Shown here piece after piece: positions 1-13,033 of a DNA stretch of 64,000 nt; within the stretch, counting starts at the first letter, position 1, and the number at the start of each line of letters is the position of its first letter. The stretch lies in NCBI RefSeq assembly GCF_013449685.1, contig NZ_JACDSF010000009.1:1-64000 (forward strand). The letters run 5' to 3'. The position numbers were made by a program, and so were the translations under genes. Below the pieces are notes generated by a model. That model was given only the letters and a program-made list of their open reading frames with translations, was not told the origin of the DNA and did no database searches. This stretch comes from Pectobacterium brasiliense (GTDB lineage: Bacteria > Pseudomonadota > Gammaproteobacteria > Enterobacterales > Enterobacteriaceae).

Positions 1-57
1 GCCGATAGTACCGACGTTAACGTGGGGTTTTGTACGTTCAAATTTTTCTTTAGACAC
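1..57 (-). CDS. tufA: Elongation factor Tu, N-terminal fragment (cut by window edge)
   Basis: Only the first 19 codons are inside the window. They start with GTG and read V-S-K-E-K-F-E-R-T-K-P-H-V-N-V-G-T-I-G, the invariant EF-Tu amino terminus. A good ribosome binding site (AAGGA) lies 8 bases upstream of the GTG. EF-Tu carries aminoacyl-tRNA to the ribosome as a GTP complex. It is the last gene of the str operon, after rpsL, rpsG and fusA, which fixes it as the tufA copy by position. Confidence 0.93.
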   Translation of the reverse strand, partial: MSKEKFERTKPHVNVGTIG

Positions 58-78
58 GGCGATATTCCTTACTCAAAT

Positions 79-100
79 GCTCTCCCCCTATGGAGAGAGC
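79..100 (-). other. fusA-tufA intercistronic hairpin
   Basis: In the 68-base gap between the fusA stop and the tuf GTG, GCTCTCC pairs with GGAGAGAGC around a short loop. It is not followed by a T tract in the direction of transcription, so it looks like an mRNA processing or stability structure rather than a terminator, which fits co-transcription of fusA and tuf. Confidence 0.4.
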
Positions 101-125
101 ACGGGATTTTTTTTAACCCTGAGGC

Positions 126-2270
<2,145 letters not shown>

Positions 2271-2336
2271 TTAGTTAACCCAAGCGGGTTGGCTATTTTT
2301 AGCGCCCGCTTGGTTAGCATGACTACAACGAAGGGA

Positions 2337-3278
<942 letters not shown>

Positions 3279-3409
3279 TCAAAAAGCTCCTGGGTTTTGC
3301 TTCGTAAACACGTAATAAATCGCCTCATGTTTGCGCAAGGCAAAGTATGAGGACGCAGAATTTTAGGGCTGGCAGTGGAAGGAGTCAAGAAATATACAAA
3401 AATTCGGCG

Positions 3410-3697
3410 TTACCACGCGAGTTGCTGCGGGTGCTCCACTGTCAGTTGAACAAACTGATTATAGTCAATGAGTGTCACATTGTTTGAAATTTGTTCATCC
3501 ATTCCTCTTGCCGCTGTATCAGGCTGGAGCGCGTAGAGAAGAACCGCTGAATCAAGAAGGCGCTGAATAATATCTCCACCAGCTAGCGCAGCGATAACAC
3601 CGTCTTGCAATAAGACCAACGCATCCCCCTGACCCAAACTGAGCAGAAGTGCATCTAGGTCAATGTGATAAGGAGAACGTGAGAGCGTATGCAGCAT
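3410..3697 (-). CDS. tusB: Sulfur relay protein TusB
   Basis: A 95-residue protein of the DsrH/TusB family, starting MLHTLSRSPYHIDLDALL. In E. coli the TusBCD complex receives persulfide sulfur from TusA and passes it to TusE for 2-thiolation of U34 in tRNA Lys, Glu and Gln by MnmA. It is the last of three contiguous genes (tusD, tusC, tusB) and lies directly before the str operon, as in E. coli. Confidence 0.93.
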   Translation of the reverse strand: MLHTLSRSPYHIDLDALLLSLGQGDALVLLQDGVIAALAGGDIIQRLLDSAVLLYALQPDTAARGMDEQISNNVTLIDYNQFVQLTVEHPQQLAW

Positions 3698-3717
3698 ATA
3701 AAAGGCGAAATCCGTCG

Positions 3718-4077
3718 CTAGAATGAAAGGATAGAATGATAATCGGCCAACTTACTACGCCATGCTTGCGGCGCTAATAGCTCCACATCCAAAACCCAGT
3801 CTGTTTCTATACTCAACCCACGCTGGCGCACAGAAGTCTCGCACAGATAACAAGCTTCGATATCGTACAACGGCAGTACACCAAACGTTGCGATGTAATT
3901 ACGCATCAAAATCTTTTCCGGCTGTTGATGCGGCAGCAGTTGAAGTACGCCATCGCCAACAAAAAATACGCCAATCTCTTGCGTCAGTGCTGACATCGCC
4001 AATAGTGCATCCAGCCCCTCTCGCCCAGCAGCACTCCCATGTGGAGAATGCGTAAAAACAAATGCGACTCGCTTCAT
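3718..4077 (-). CDS. tusC: Sulfur relay protein TusC
   Basis: A 119-residue DsrF/TusC family protein (starts [21 protein letters not shown]). It is a structural partner in the TusBCD sulfurtransferase complex for tRNA wobble thiolation. The gene is spaced 9 bases from tusD and 20 from tusB, so all three are probably co-transcribed and co-translated. Confidence 0.94.
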   Translation of the reverse strand: MKRVAFVFTHSPHGSAAGREGLDALLAMSALTQEIGVFFVGDGVLQLLPHQQPEKILMRNYIATFGVLPLYDIEACYLCETSVRQRGLSIETDWVLDVELLAPQAWRSKLADYHSILSF

Positions 4078-4086
4078 AACGCTACC

Positions 4087-4476
4087 TTAAAACTGAATAA
4101 CCCGATCGCAGGTCAGCACCGATTGCGCCAGTTCACCCAACCCGCTCAGAACAAAACCAGGTTGCAGATTCGCGCCAGCAAGGTTGAGCTGAGTCGCTTG
4201 CTGTGCATCGGTCACACCTCTGCGTAATGCCGCGGCGACACAGACATTCAGCGCCACCTGATGCATTTCGCCCAACTGCTTCCAAGCGCGAACAAGATCA
4301 AACTCATCATTAGCGGGTGACGTTAGCTGGTTGGCATTTAGCACGCCCTCGAGATAGAAGAACACGCTTTTCAGTCTGTGCCCTTCAGCCAACAGCGCCT
4401 GTGCAAACTGCAACGCGCTGCTCGCTTGCTGTGTGCCATAAGCCGGGCCAGTCACCAGCAAACAGTAACTCAGCAT
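4087..4476 (-). CDS. tusD: Sulfurtransferase TusD
   Basis: A 129-residue DsrE/TusD family protein. The [11 protein letters not shown] segment near residue 78 contains the conserved cysteine that carries the persulfide in E. coli TusD. Its ATG overlaps the yheO stop codon (TAATG arrangement), so translation is coupled to the upstream regulator gene. It heads tusDCB. Confidence 0.94.
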   Translation of the reverse strand: MLSYCLLVTGPAYGTQQASSALQFAQALLAEGHRLKSVFFYLEGVLNANQLTSPANDEFDLVRAWKQLGEMHQVALNVCVAAALRRGVTDAQQATQLNLAGANLQPGFVLSGLGELAQSVLTCDRVIQF

Positions 4477-5198
4477 TAACGTTCGTGCCCGCTGAAGTCG
4501 CCGCTTTTGAATTGACGGATATAAAGGTAGACCGTGTGTTTGGAGATATTGAGACGTTCGGCGACCTGGTTGATGGCGTCTTTAATATCAAAGATGCCTT
4601 TCTCATACAGGCTCAGTACGATTTGGCGATTTTTCGCATTATTGGAGACGTTGCGATCCGCGTTGACTTCCTCAATCGAAAATTCCAGCGTTTGTGCCAC
4701 GAGATCATCAACGGATGACGCAAAGTTGACGGAAGAGGCGGCATCATGCGTTTCAGGTGGAATAAAGGTCTGCACAATCTGGGAGAAAGGCACATCCAAA
4801 TTCATGTTGATACACAGCAGCCCAATCACGCGCTGATCGCGATTGCGAATGGCAATCGTCACTGACTTCATCAACACACCGCTTTTTGCGCGGGTAAAAT
4901 AGGCTTTCGACACGCTGCTATCTTCACCTGCCATGTCATGCAGCATGCGCAATGCAAGATCCGTAATCGGCGAGCCAATCTTCCTGCCGGTATGTTCCCC
5001 ATTCGCAATACGCACGGCGGAACATTTAAGATCCTCAAGCGAGTGCAATACAATCTCACAATGCTCGCCAATTAACATGGCCAAGCCATCAACCACCGCT
5101 TCATACGATTTCAGGATCTCATAGTCCGTTTGACTAAAAGGACGTTCATCCAGCAAATCAAGCTCATAAGATTCGCCAGATACAAGCGAATTAGACAT
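4476..5198 (-). CDS. yheO: YheO-type helix-turn-helix regulator
   Basis: About 240 residues: an N-terminal YheO/PAS-like sensory domain (the stretch around [14 protein letters not shown]) and a C-terminal winged helix ([20 protein letters not shown]). The chosen ATG reads [10 protein letters not shown] and has a GAGGGTGG ribosome site; an in-frame ATG 8 codons upstream has none. The family resembles DNA-binding regulators, but the target and ligand are not known to me. It precedes tusDCB as in E. coli. Confidence 0.88.
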   Translation of the reverse strand: MSNSLVSGESYELDLLDERPFSQTDYEILKSYEAVVDGLAMLIGEHCEIVLHSLEDLKCSAVRIANGEHTGRKIGSPITDLALRMLHDMAGEDSSVSKAYFTRAKSGVLMKSVTIAIRNRDQRVIGLLCINMNLDVPFSQIVQTFIPPETHDAASSVNFASSVDDLVAQTLEFSIEEVNADRNVSNNAKNRQIVLSLYEKGIFDIKDAINQVAERLNISKHTVYLYIRQFKSGDFSGHER

Positions 5199-5298
5199 GG
5201 CAGACACCACCCTCAACGTCATCTATTTATTTTGTATTGACAGGGGACACAGTCTAGCAAATGTCCACACTCGCGTCCCTGAATTTAACGGGCTACCT

Positions 5299-5315
5299 CT
5301 TAAGGTTGCATTAAT
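5299..5315 (+). promoter_or_regulatory. Candidate BasR/PmrA box upstream of eptA
   Basis: The sequence CTTAAG, five bases (GTTGC), ATTAAT matches the PmrA box pattern YTTAAK-N5-YTTAAK with one mismatch. It lies about 60 bases before eptA, inside the eptA-basRS upstream region. A further TTTAAT follows at 5315-5320. This suggests positive autoregulation of the operon; it is inferred from the motif only. Confidence 0.5.
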
Positions 5316-5376
5316 TTAATCCCGCTAGAGTCAGCGTCTTCTTTCCTCTCCATCATGGAAATCACGAGAGACGTGT

Positions 5377-7023
5377 ATGAGAAAACGAATACCGATGGGC
5401 AGACCACACCTGAGCAGCATCACGTTCGTGCTGATCTTTTCTGCCTTTATTACCCTGGTCCAGAACATTGCCTACTACCGTCAGACGCTGCAACTGCTGG
5501 ATATGACAGACTGGGTTACTATCCCTTTCTTTCTCAGCATGCCCGTTGTGATTTTCGCGGTGCTGAATATCATTTTCACACTTCTGGCAGTACCTTATCT
5601 GCGTAAGGCCATCATTGTTCTTTTCCTGCTGACCGGTGCCGCAGCACAATACTTTATGCTGAACTACGGCATTATCATTGACCGAACCATGATCCAGAAT
5701 ATCCTAGAGACAACCGCTGGCGAATCCTTTTCACTGCTTACGCCACAGCTTGTCGCCTGGGTATTCTTTATTGGCGTCATTCCTGCGGCACTCGCCGTCT
5801 GGATAAAAATAAAACCCGCCAAGCCGACAACGCTCTATATTGGCATGCGCTTTCTTAGCGTCATTATTTCGTTATTCGCTATTTTATCTATCGCGGCATT
5901 CTTTTATAAAGATTACGCCTCGTTCATGCGTAATAACAAAGAGTTGGTAAAAGCAATTACGCCCAGCAATATTGTGGCGGCCAGCTTGTCCTACCATAAA
6001 CATAGTGTGCTGGCTAATTTGCCTCTGGAGCAGATTGGTCTGGATGCCCACAAAGCGGCTCCGCCATCTCCGACGGCAAAAAAGAATCTGGTTATTCTGG
6101 TAGTTGGCGAGACATCCCGGGCACAAAATTTTTCGCTGGGTGGCTACGGGAAAGAGACCAATCCGCTGCTGGCAAAAGATAACGTTATCTACTTTGAAAA
6201 CACCTCATCGTGTGGCACATCAACAGGCGTTTCCGTTCCCTGCATGTTTTCCAACATGCCGCGCCAACGCTTTAATGGTGACGTAGCCAGCCATCAGGAA
6301 GGGTTGCTGGATATATTACAGCGGGCAAAAGTTAACGTGCTCTGGCAGGAAAATGATGGCGGCTGTAAAGATACCTGTACACGTGTGCCAACGGTTGATG
6401 TGACATCGCTGAAACTACCGGGACTATGCACCAACGGAGAATGCCACGATGAAGCGTTATTCCACGGCGTCGAAGACTATATTAATAAACTCGATAACGA
6501 CGGCATCATCGTATTACATACGATAGGCAGCCACGGCCCGAGTTATTACCAACGCTATCCTGACGCCTTTAAGAAATTTACGCCAACGTGTGATACCAAT
6601 CAGATTCAGACCTGTACGCAGGAAGCGCTGGCCAATACGTATGACAATACGATCCTGTACGTCGATTTTTTTCTGGATAAAGCGATCGATTTACTGAAAC
6701 AGCATCAGGATAAATTTAATACGTCATTGGTTTACCTGTCTGACCACGGCGAATCGTTAGGGGAAAACGGCATCTACCTGCATAGCATGCCCTACTCTAT
6801 TGCACCGAAGCAGCAAACGCACGTCCCGATGTTTATTTGGTTATCAACGGGTTATCAGCAACAACAGGTCATTCAGGACTCCTGCCTGCGCCAGAACGCG
6901 AAGCAGCTGGATTACTCGCAAGATAATCTTTTCCATACCATACTGGGAATGTTTACTATCACCACGAAAGAATATCAGCCTCAGCTCGATATCCTTCAGC
7001 CGTGCAGGGATAAGGCAACATGA
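5377..7023 (+). CDS. eptA: Lipid A phosphoethanolamine transferase EptA
   Basis: A 548-residue inner-membrane enzyme. Five hydrophobic segments occupy roughly residues 10-180, followed by a periplasmic sulfatase-fold domain. The catalytic threonine is T281 in the [12 protein letters not shown] motif; metal-site motifs [17 protein letters not shown] and [10 protein letters not shown] are all present, as are the paired cysteines typical of EptA/MCR. It adds phosphoethanolamine to lipid A, reducing binding of cationic peptides and polymyxin. Length is close to E. coli EptA (547). Its TGA overlaps the basR ATG (ATGA), as in the E. coli eptA-basRS operon. Confidence 0.96.
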   Translation: MRKRIPMGRPHLSSITFVLIFSAFITLVQNIAYYRQTLQLLDMTDWVTIPFFLSMPVVIFAVLNIIFTLLAVPYLRKAIIVLFLLTGAAAQYFMLNYGIIIDRTMIQNILETTAGESFSLLTPQLVAWVFFIGVIPAALAVWIKIKPAKPTTLYIGMRFLSVIISLFAILSIAAFFYKDYASFMRNNKELVKAITPSNIVAASLSYHKHSVLANLPLEQIGLDAHKAAPPSPTAKKNLVILVVGETSRAQNFSLGGYGKETNPLLAKDNVIYFENTSSCGTSTGVSVPCMFSNMPRQRFNGDVASHQEGLLDILQRAKVNVLWQENDGGCKDTCTRVPTVDVTSLKLPGLCTNGECHDEALFHGVEDYINKLDNDGIIVLHTIGSHGPSYYQRYPDAFKKFTPTCDTNQIQTCTQEALANTYDNTILYVDFFLDKAIDLLKQHQDKFNTSLVYLSDHGESLGENGIYLHSMPYSIAPKQQTHVPMFIWLSTGYQQQQVIQDSCLRQNAKQLDYSQDNLFHTILGMFTITTKEYQPQLDILQPCRDKAT

Positions 7024-7688
7024 AATTATTGATTGTTGAAGACGATAAGCTGTTGCAGGAAGGATTATTATTAGCGTTGAGTCATGAAGGTTATGCCTGC
7101 GATTGTGCAGGCACAGCCAAAGAAGCAGACGCGCTCATCAGCAGCGCACACTACAGTCTGGTCATTCTCGATCTTGGCTTACCGGATGAAGATGGGCTCG
7201 CTCTGCTCTCACGCTGGCGTAAGCATCATTACCAGCATCCCGTACTCATCTTAACGGCGCGGGATAAGGTAAACGATCGCGTCAGCGGGCTGGATGTCGG
7301 CGCAGACGATTACCTTGCCAAGCCTTTCGCTCTAACGGAATTACAGGCACGCGTACGCGCGCTGATTCGCCGCCATCAGGGTTCAAGCAACAGCTTGATA
7401 CAGGTCGACAACATTACCTTGGATTTAAACAATCAACAGGTGTTACTGGACGACAAACCGGTGGTACTGACGCCGAAAGAGTTTGCGATACTATCCCGTC
7501 TGGTGTTGAAAGCAGGTTCCCAGGTACATCGCGAGGTTCTGCATCAGGATATCTACGCCTGGAACGACGACCCGTCCTCCAACTCGCTAGAAGTGCATAT
7601 CCATAATCTGCGGCACAAGATAGGGAAAGAACGCATCCGAACCCTGCGTGGTTTTGGCTATCTGCTGACTAAAGGCGAACAGCCATGA
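7020..7688 (+). CDS. basR: Response regulator BasR (PmrA)
   Basis: A 222-residue OmpR/PhoB family regulator: receiver domain with acidic pocket VEDD near residue 7, phosphoacceptor D51 in [12 protein letters not shown] and the conserved lysine in LAKPFAL, then a C-terminal winged helix (residues about 125-220). In enterobacteria PmrA activates lipid A modification genes in response to high iron, aluminium, low pH or via PhoP. It overlaps eptA by 4 bases and basS by 4 bases, so the three genes form one operon. Confidence 0.95.
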   Translation: MKLLIVEDDKLLQEGLLLALSHEGYACDCAGTAKEADALISSAHYSLVILDLGLPDEDGLALLSRWRKHHYQHPVLILTARDKVNDRVSGLDVGADDYLAKPFALTELQARVRALIRRHQGSSNSLIQVDNITLDLNNQQVLLDDKPVVLTPKEFAILSRLVLKAGSQVHREVLHQDIYAWNDDPSSNSLEVHIHNLRHKIGKERIRTLRGFGYLLTKGEQP

Positions 7689-8782
7689 AGAGCGATGCCG
7701 ACACCGTCACCAGCATGCGTCGTCGTTTGGTGCTAGCACTGGGCGGCATCCTGCTCGTCTGTCAGATGATCAGCGTATTCTGGCTTTGGCACGAAAGCGA
7801 AGAACAGATCGGCCTACTGGTTGATAAATCCCTGAGCGCCAGCGCCCAGAACATACAGATCGATCAAGAGATCAATGAGGCGATCGCCTCACTCAGTATC
7901 CCAAGTCTGGTGATGGTCATTCTGACATTGCTCATGTGCTTTCAGGCGGTCAGTTGGATCACGCGTCCGCTTTCACGCCTGCAGGAAGAATTACAGGATC
8001 GCACGGCGGAAAATCTGGAACCACTGCCACAACAGAGTGACATTAAAGAAATCGCTGCTGTCACCCATACCATCAACCAGCTTTTTCAACGTCTGGACGA
8101 AACGTTGAAACGCGACAGGCAATTTACTGCAGATGTCGCTCATGAATTACGTACCCCGCTAGCTGGAATTCGTCTACACCTTGAATTACACCAGCAGCAA
8201 CATCAGATTGATTGCAGTTCGCTCATCAAACGCATTGATAAAATGGTGAAAACGGTGGAGCAGCTTTTGCTGCTTGCGCGTGTCGGGCAAGATTTTTCTG
8301 CGGGTCACCACCCGCATGTCTCATTCCTGAAAGACGTCATTTTCCCCATGCAGGATGAACTGGCCGAGATGCTGCAAAAGCGGCAGCAGACGTTGAAATG
8401 GGTATTACCACAAGAAGATGTCACTCTCCGTGGGGATGCCACGCTACTCCAGTTACTGTTACGCAATCTGGTAGAAAACGCCTATCGCTATAGCCCGCAA
8501 GCAAGTCAGATCACCGTGAGCCTGAGCAAGCTGCCACATATTGAACTACAGGTTGAGGATGAAGGATCGGGTATTGATGAAAGCAAAGTCGGTGAATTGA
8601 GTAAGGCGTTCGTTCGCATGGACAGCCGCTATGGCGGTATCGGCCTCGGGCTAAGTATCGTGACGCGCATTGCTCAGTTGCACGATGGAAAATTTTTCCT
8701 CTGCAACCGGCCACAACGTTCCGGCGCCCTCGCTCGCGTGGTACTCACCGCCCCTGACGAATACCTGGATGAAAAAAACTAG
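7685..8782 (+). CDS. basS: Sensor histidine kinase BasS (PmrB)
   Basis: A 365-residue kinase. One membrane segment lies near residues 13-33 and another near 70-95, with a short periplasmic loop between them where PmrB senses metal. HAMP-type linker, then the H-box [10 protein letters not shown] with phosphoacceptor H153, an N-box [10 protein letters not shown], and G-boxes DEGSGID and [10 protein letters not shown]. No catalytic residue is missing. It is the last gene of eptA-basR-basS; no clear terminator was seen after it. Confidence 0.94.
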   Translation: MKSDADTVTSMRRRLVLALGGILLVCQMISVFWLWHESEEQIGLLVDKSLSASAQNIQIDQEINEAIASLSIPSLVMVILTLLMCFQAVSWITRPLSRLQEELQDRTAENLEPLPQQSDIKEIAAVTHTINQLFQRLDETLKRDRQFTADVAHELRTPLAGIRLHLELHQQQHQIDCSSLIKRIDKMVKTVEQLLLLARVGQDFSAGHHPHVSFLKDVIFPMQDELAEMLQKRQQTLKWVLPQEDVTLRGDATLLQLLLRNLVENAYRYSPQASQITVSLSKLPHIELQVEDEGSGIDESKVGELSKAFVRMDSRYGGIGLGLSIVTRIAQLHDGKFFLCNRPQRSGALARVVLTAPDEYLDEKN

Positions 8783-8915
8783 CGGGTCTGCGCCGAAATA
8801 ATACAGGTCCTGTGCGCAAACCCACATGTCTTATCAGTACGCTGGATAGCGATTCTAGTGTGTCGACGTCATCAGGTTCATCACTCTGCGGTGCTGGTTT
8901 TATTGGGCCAGTAGT

Positions 8916-9155
8916 AGCCTTGTTGGTTTGTAGGTGACCAATGACCGACCACTGTAAGTCGGCTAAGTCCTGCATGGCTTCCCATTTGCGGTACGCCTCC
9001 TGCACCTTGTTCTCGCCCAATACTCGGCAACCTGCCGTATGAGCCATACGCAGGCGATTTTCAGGCTTGGTCTTGCTGACAGGCAGCAGTCGCACCGTTG
9101 CAGGATAGCAGCCGTGCCTGTCGTGGCGAGTCGGTGTATCGGAAGGTATCAGCAT
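8916..9155 (-). pseudogene. Truncated YggS-family PLP-binding protein
   Basis: An open frame starting at 9155 encodes residues that fit the YggS/PROSC family well: VRLLPVSKTKP, AGCRVLGENKVQEAYRKW and WSVIGHLQTNKA, which include the PLP-binding lysine region and the HLQTNK motif. Homology stops near 8916, after about 80 residues; the frame runs on to 8745 with unrelated sequence. The family is normally about 230 residues, so two thirds are missing. It lies divergently beside a MocR-type PLP regulator, which suggests an original functional pair. I regard it as a 3'-deleted remnant. Confidence 0.8.
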
Positions 9156-9258
9156 CAGCTTAACTCCTGACGAAGAAGATGAATGGATTGTGAAACGTAT
9201 TTATAGATTTAAAATAGCTGGATATTACCCACCATTTTCCCGATAAGAGGCAGACCAA

Positions 9259-10782
9259 TTGTTCAAACACGCCCAGCTTGAATCGGTCAAGGCCTGGATT
9301 GGCGACCCCGCGCACGGTGCCTTACCCCTGCACGCCCGTATCCAGCGAGCGATTCGCCAGTTAATCCTCGATGGCGTTCTTGATGTGGGCAAGCCCTTAC
9401 CTGCATCACGTGCGCTGGCGACATCACTGGGAGTATCACGTGATACGGTCGAGTCGGCTTACAGCCAGCTGCATGCAGAAGGGTTTATCGAACGTCGCGT
9501 CGGCAGCGGCAGTTTCGTGTCGGAGCGGGCAAAGCGTCTGCCGGGGCGTGGCAAAGCCAGAAAAACGGGAGATAGCAAAGCAGAACTGCGCCTCAGTCAA
9601 CGCGGCAGCGCTATGTTCCAGAATGGTGGGGTGCGCGACTTCATCATCCCGCGTGCGTTCGCGCCCGGCGTGCCGGAAACCCGCAGTTTTCCCCTCCAGA
9701 CATGGGAACGACTGGAACGGCAGGTACTAAAAGAATATGGCACGCGGGCGCTGCTGCACAGCCCACCGCAGGGCATGGAAGTGCTAAGGCGCGCCATCGC
9801 AGATTATGTCAATCTCGAACGGGGAGCTCGTGCCACGCCCGATCGCGTACTGGTGCTGACCAGTTCCCAGCAAGCGCTCACCTTGTGTGCGACGGTATTG
9901 CTGGATGTTGGCGATCGGATCTGCCTTGAAGATCCCGTATACCACGGCGCCCGCAAGGCGTTCGAGGCGGCCGGGCTCGCGTGCGTACCGATACCGTTAG
10001 ATGCCGATGGTTTGCAGATTGATCACCTGCTTGAGGCAAGCAACAAACATAATGTGCCCGCTAAAGCCGTGTTCCTGACGCCCTCACACCAGTTTCCCAC
10101 TGGCGCAACGCTGGCGCTGGATCGGCGTCTGGCCGTGATTGAATGGGCATGGCAGCACCAGAGCTGGATTATTGAAGATGATTACGACAGCGAGTTTCAC
10201 TACGCGGGCAAACCTACCGCCTGCGTTCAGGGGCTCGACCCACACGATAGAACGATCTATATCGGCACCTTCACCAAATCTCTGTTTCCCGGCCTGCGCA
10301 TCGGCTACATGGTACTGCCGCCGCAGCTGGTTGCCCCCATGACCGTGGCACGCACGCTGATGGATGGACACAGCGCGCCCATTCCACAGCTCACGCTGGC
10401 GCGTTTTATAGAAGGAGGCCACTTCGGTGCCTATGTACGCACGATGCGTACCGTTTATGCCGAACGTCGGAATGTGCTGGCACGGCTGGTGCGTCAGCAT
10501 CTGGCTGACTTCGTAGAGCCACGGGTGCCGGTCGGAGGCATGCAGATGCCCTGTATCTTTATCCGTGACATCTCTGAACACGACGCGGTGGAATCTGCAC
10601 GCCGGGCTGGGATCGATCTGCTGGGGCTGACAGCAATGTATGCGTCGGGCCACCATAAAGCAGGCTTCCTCATGGGATTTGCCGCACACGCTCCGCATGA
10701 ACTGGAAACGGCGGTCAAGACGTTGGCGAAGGTACTCGCACGCTGTGCTGACGATGGGTCGCGGGTAGTGGATGACAGATAG
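9259..10782 (+). CDS. MocR-family transcriptional regulator with aminotransferase-like domain
   Basis: A 507-residue protein. An N-terminal GntR-type winged helix (about residues 18-85, GKPLPASRALATSLGVSRDT) is joined to a class I aminotransferase fold (about 130-490). The PLP lysine is K340 in IGTFTKSLFPGLRIGY, with the upstream DDYDSEFHY motif. MocR proteins such as PdxR sense PLP or amino-acid/PLP adducts. The start is TTG, with AAGAGG 8 bases upstream. It is divergent from the broken YggS-like gene, so it may once have controlled PLP homeostasis; the present target is unknown. Confidence 0.9.
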   Translation: MFKHAQLESVKAWIGDPAHGALPLHARIQRAIRQLILDGVLDVGKPLPASRALATSLGVSRDTVESAYSQLHAEGFIERRVGSGSFVSERAKRLPGRGKARKTGDSKAELRLSQRGSAMFQNGGVRDFIIPRAFAPGVPETRSFPLQTWERLERQVLKEYGTRALLHSPPQGMEVLRRAIADYVNLERGARATPDRVLVLTSSQQALTLCATVLLDVGDRICLEDPVYHGARKAFEAAGLACVPIPLDADGLQIDHLLEASNKHNVPAKAVFLTPSHQFPTGATLALDRRLAVIEWAWQHQSWIIEDDYDSEFHYAGKPTACVQGLDPHDRTIYIGTFTKSLFPGLRIGYMVLPPQLVAPMTVARTLMDGHSAPIPQLTLARFIEGGHFGAYVRTMRTVYAERRNVLARLVRQHLADFVEPRVPVGGMQMPCIFIRDISEHDAVESARRAGIDLLGLTAMYASGHHKAGFLMGFAAHAPHELETAVKTLAKVLARCADDGSRVVDDR

Positions 10783-10841
10783 GTGCCGTCACGGTTAACG
10801 GGAAAGGGATTCAATTGCAGGGAAGTGATGGTGAAACAAAC

Positions 10842-10869
10842 AAAAAAAACCGCAGGCCAGTGCCTGCGG
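10842..10869 (-). terminator. fkpA intrinsic terminator
   Basis: On the minus strand CCGCAGGC, a 4-base loop and GCCTGCGG form a perfect 8-bp stem followed by eight T residues. It lies about 25 bases after the fkpA stop. Confidence 0.9.
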
Positions 10870-10892
10870 TCATATTGCGACTATCGAGATGC

Positions 10893-11711
10893 TTACTTAG
10901 CGGCTTTCTCTTCGGCTGCTGGTTTTTCAGCTTTCGCATCATCCGCTGCTTTCAGGTCAGCTTCAGATTTAATGTCCAGCAGTTCAACGTCAAACACCAG
11001 CGTGGAGTTAGCTGGAATGCCAGGCACGCCATTTTCGCCATAGGCCAGTGCCGGTGGGATAGCCAGCTTGATTTTACCGCCTTTCTTAACGTGCTTCAGA
11101 CCTTCAGTCCAGCCTGGGATCACGCCGTCCAGACGGAAAGAAAGTGGCTCACCGCGTTTGTAGGAGTTGTCGAACTCGCTACCGTCAACCAACGTACCTT
11201 TGTAGTTAACCACTACGGTATCGCTGTCTTTCGGCGCATTGCCGCTACCTTCTTTCTCAACCTGATACAGAAGGCCAGATTCCGTTTTCTTCACGCCTTT
11301 TTCTTTGGCGAAGGACTCAAGATACTTGGCGCCTTTATCCGCGTTATCTTTCGCATCTTGCTTCATCTTGGCTTCAGCTGCGGCTTTCACTTTACCTTCA
11401 AAGCCTTGCAGCGTTTTCTCGATTTCTTCGTCAGTCAGCTTGCTCTTATCAGCAAAGGCATCCTGAACACCAGCAATCAGCTGATCCTTATCCAGTTTGA
11501 TACCTAATTTTTCTTGCTCTTTCAGAGAGTTATCCATATAACGCCCTAAAGATGCACCTAACGCATAAGCCGCTGCCTGCTCATCGTTCTTGAATTTGGC
11601 TGCCGCAGTGGTGTCAGATGCCTGCGCTTTGTCTGCCGCCAGAGCCTGGCCTGCGTTCAGAGCCAGAGCCATCGTTGTTGCTAACAGCGTTACTTTAAAC
11701 AGTGATTTCAT
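10893..11711 (-). CDS. fkpA: Periplasmic FKBP-type peptidyl-prolyl isomerase and chaperone FkpA
   Basis: The 272-residue precursor starts MKSLFKVTLLATTMALALNA with a signal peptide cleaved after ALA near residue 25. An N-terminal helical dimerisation/chaperone domain is followed by an FKBP domain (about residues 145-250, with YKGTLVDGSEFDNSYKRGEP and VIPGWTEGL). An alanine/lysine-rich tail ends it. It helps outer-membrane and periplasmic proteins fold. The ATG at 11711 has GGAGAAATGG upstream; a longer in-frame reading with 17 more codons lacks such a site. Divergent from slyX, as in E. coli. Confidence 0.95.
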   Translation of the reverse strand: MKSLFKVTLLATTMALALNAGQALAADKAQASDTTAAAKFKNDEQAAAYALGASLGRYMDNSLKEQEKLGIKLDKDQLIAGVQDAFADKSKLTDEEIEKTLQGFEGKVKAAAEAKMKQDAKDNADKGAKYLESFAKEKGVKKTESGLLYQVEKEGSGNAPKDSDTVVVNYKGTLVDGSEFDNSYKRGEPLSFRLDGVIPGWTEGLKHVKKGGKIKLAIPPALAYGENGVPGIPANSTLVFDVELLDIKSEADLKAADDAKAEKPAAEEKAAK

Positions 11712-11993
11712 CCATTTCTCCAGCATCTGGAGCGACGCGCTCCAGCCATCATTAAAATACATTCGCGCCTACTATAACTGTGCGGACGAAGACAACACAA
11801 CGACGCACGCGACAATCCTTTGATAAAAAACGTCAGGAAGCTTTTCCGACATCATTTGTGTCGTCCTAAGGCCTTCTGACAACGATTTGCCCCATTCCGG
11901 ATGGTGCATTGCGCCCTAGTGCGACCGTTTTTACTACCAGAAGTTTCCGCTTTCTGACAAACTCGCGGGTAACAAGAAGTAAGGGGAATACCG

Positions 11994-12212
11994 ATGTCAC
12001 CATCAGCACTTGAAGAACGGCTCGAACAGTTGGAAAGCCGACAGGCTTTTCAGGAATTAACCATAGAAGAACTTAACCAAACGGTTATTCAACACGAGCG
12101 GGAAATTAGCCGCCTGCGTGAACATGTCCGTCTACTCACCGATCGGCTGCGCAGCCAGCAAACCTCGCTCGTTGCCCCCCAGTCGGAAGAAACGCCGCCA
12201 CCGCATTACTGA
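11994..12212 (+). CDS. slyX: SlyX protein
   Basis: A 72-residue, highly charged coiled-coil protein (heptads over about residues 5-58) with a proline- and histidine-rich end. It matches SlyX in length and sequence and lies between fkpA and slyD as in E. coli. Its function is not established. A ribosome site, AAGTAAGGGG, precedes the ATG. Confidence 0.92.
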   Translation: MSPSALEERLEQLESRQAFQELTIEELNQTVIQHEREISRLREHVRLLTDRLRSQQTSLVAPQSEETPPPHY

Positions 12213-12270
12213 GATTCGCGACCCGTTATGCCGATGCCCACCATCGTCCAGATATAACAATAAATAAAAA

Positions 12271-12301
12271 AACCTCAGGCGATCTTCATCAACCTGAGGT
12301 T
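12271..12301. terminator. Bidirectional terminator between slyX and slyD
   Basis: AACCTCAGG pairs with CCTGAGGTT around a 13-base loop, with an A-rich run on the left and T-rich run on the right, so it can end transcription of the convergent slyX and slyD genes. Confidence 0.8.
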
Positions 12302-12328
12302 TCTTTTATGCGTATGCGCTACGACTCA

Positions 12329-12913
12329 TTAGTGGCAGCCGCATCCACCGTTGCCGCCGCAGCCGCCTTTACCGTGCTGGTGACCGTGGTCGTGATCATG
12401 GCCGTGACCGCCACAGCAGCCGTCACCATGGTCATGTTCATGATCGTGCTCACCGTGAACGTGACCGTGCGCCAGCTCTTCTTCCGTCGCTTCGCGGATA
12501 GCCACAACTTCAACGTTGAAGCTCAGGTTTTGGCCTGCCAGCATGTGGTTGCCGTCGACAACAACATGGTCGTCTTCAACTTCGGTGATTTCAACTGGCA
12601 CTGGGCCCTGATCGGTCTCAGCCAGGAAACGCATGCCAACCTGCAGCTCGTCAACGCCCATAAAGACATCTTTCGGTACGCGCTGAACCAGATTCTCATC
12701 ATAGTTGCCGTAAGCGTCGTTTGAACCGATGTTCACATCAAACTTCTCACCTGCTTCACGGCCTTCCAACGCGTTTTCCAGACCAGAAATCAGGGAACCG
12801 TGACCATGCAGATAGTCCAACGGCGCGCTCACCGGAGACTCATCAACCAACACACCGTCTTCTGTACGTACCTGATAGGCCAAGCTGACCACCAGATCTT
12901 TTGCTACTTTCAT
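12329..12913 (-). CDS. slyD: FKBP-type prolyl isomerase and metallochaperone SlyD
   Basis: A 194-residue cytoplasmic protein. The FKBP domain with inserted IF flap occupies about residues 1-145. The C-terminal tail (about 150-194) is rich in His, Cys, Gly and Asp with a final CGCH, the nickel-binding region that supports hydrogenase maturation in E. coli. SlyD is also the host factor for lysis by phage phiX174 protein E. Gene order slyX-slyD-yheV-kefB is as in E. coli. Confidence 0.96.
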   Translation of the reverse strand: MKVAKDLVVSLAYQVRTEDGVLVDESPVSAPLDYLHGHGSLISGLENALEGREAGEKFDVNIGSNDAYGNYDENLVQRVPKDVFMGVDELQVGMRFLAETDQGPVPVEITEVEDDHVVVDGNHMLAGQNLSFNVEVVAIREATEEELAHGHVHGEHDHEHDHGDGCCGGHGHDHDHGHQHGKGGCGGNGGCGCH

Positions 12914-13033
12914 GATATCTCCTACCGTTGGAAATCAAACTGGCGCAAATTGTAGCTGAAAAATATCCCTATGTACCGTCTGGAATCAAAAAACGTCAAC
13001 GGTTGGTGACAATGCCACCACGACACTCATCCC

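Noticed and set aside
12308-12724. Plus-strand frame opposite slyD with valine/alanine-rich, membrane-like sequence
   Set aside because: Its hydrophobic look comes from reading the His-rich slyD tail backwards.
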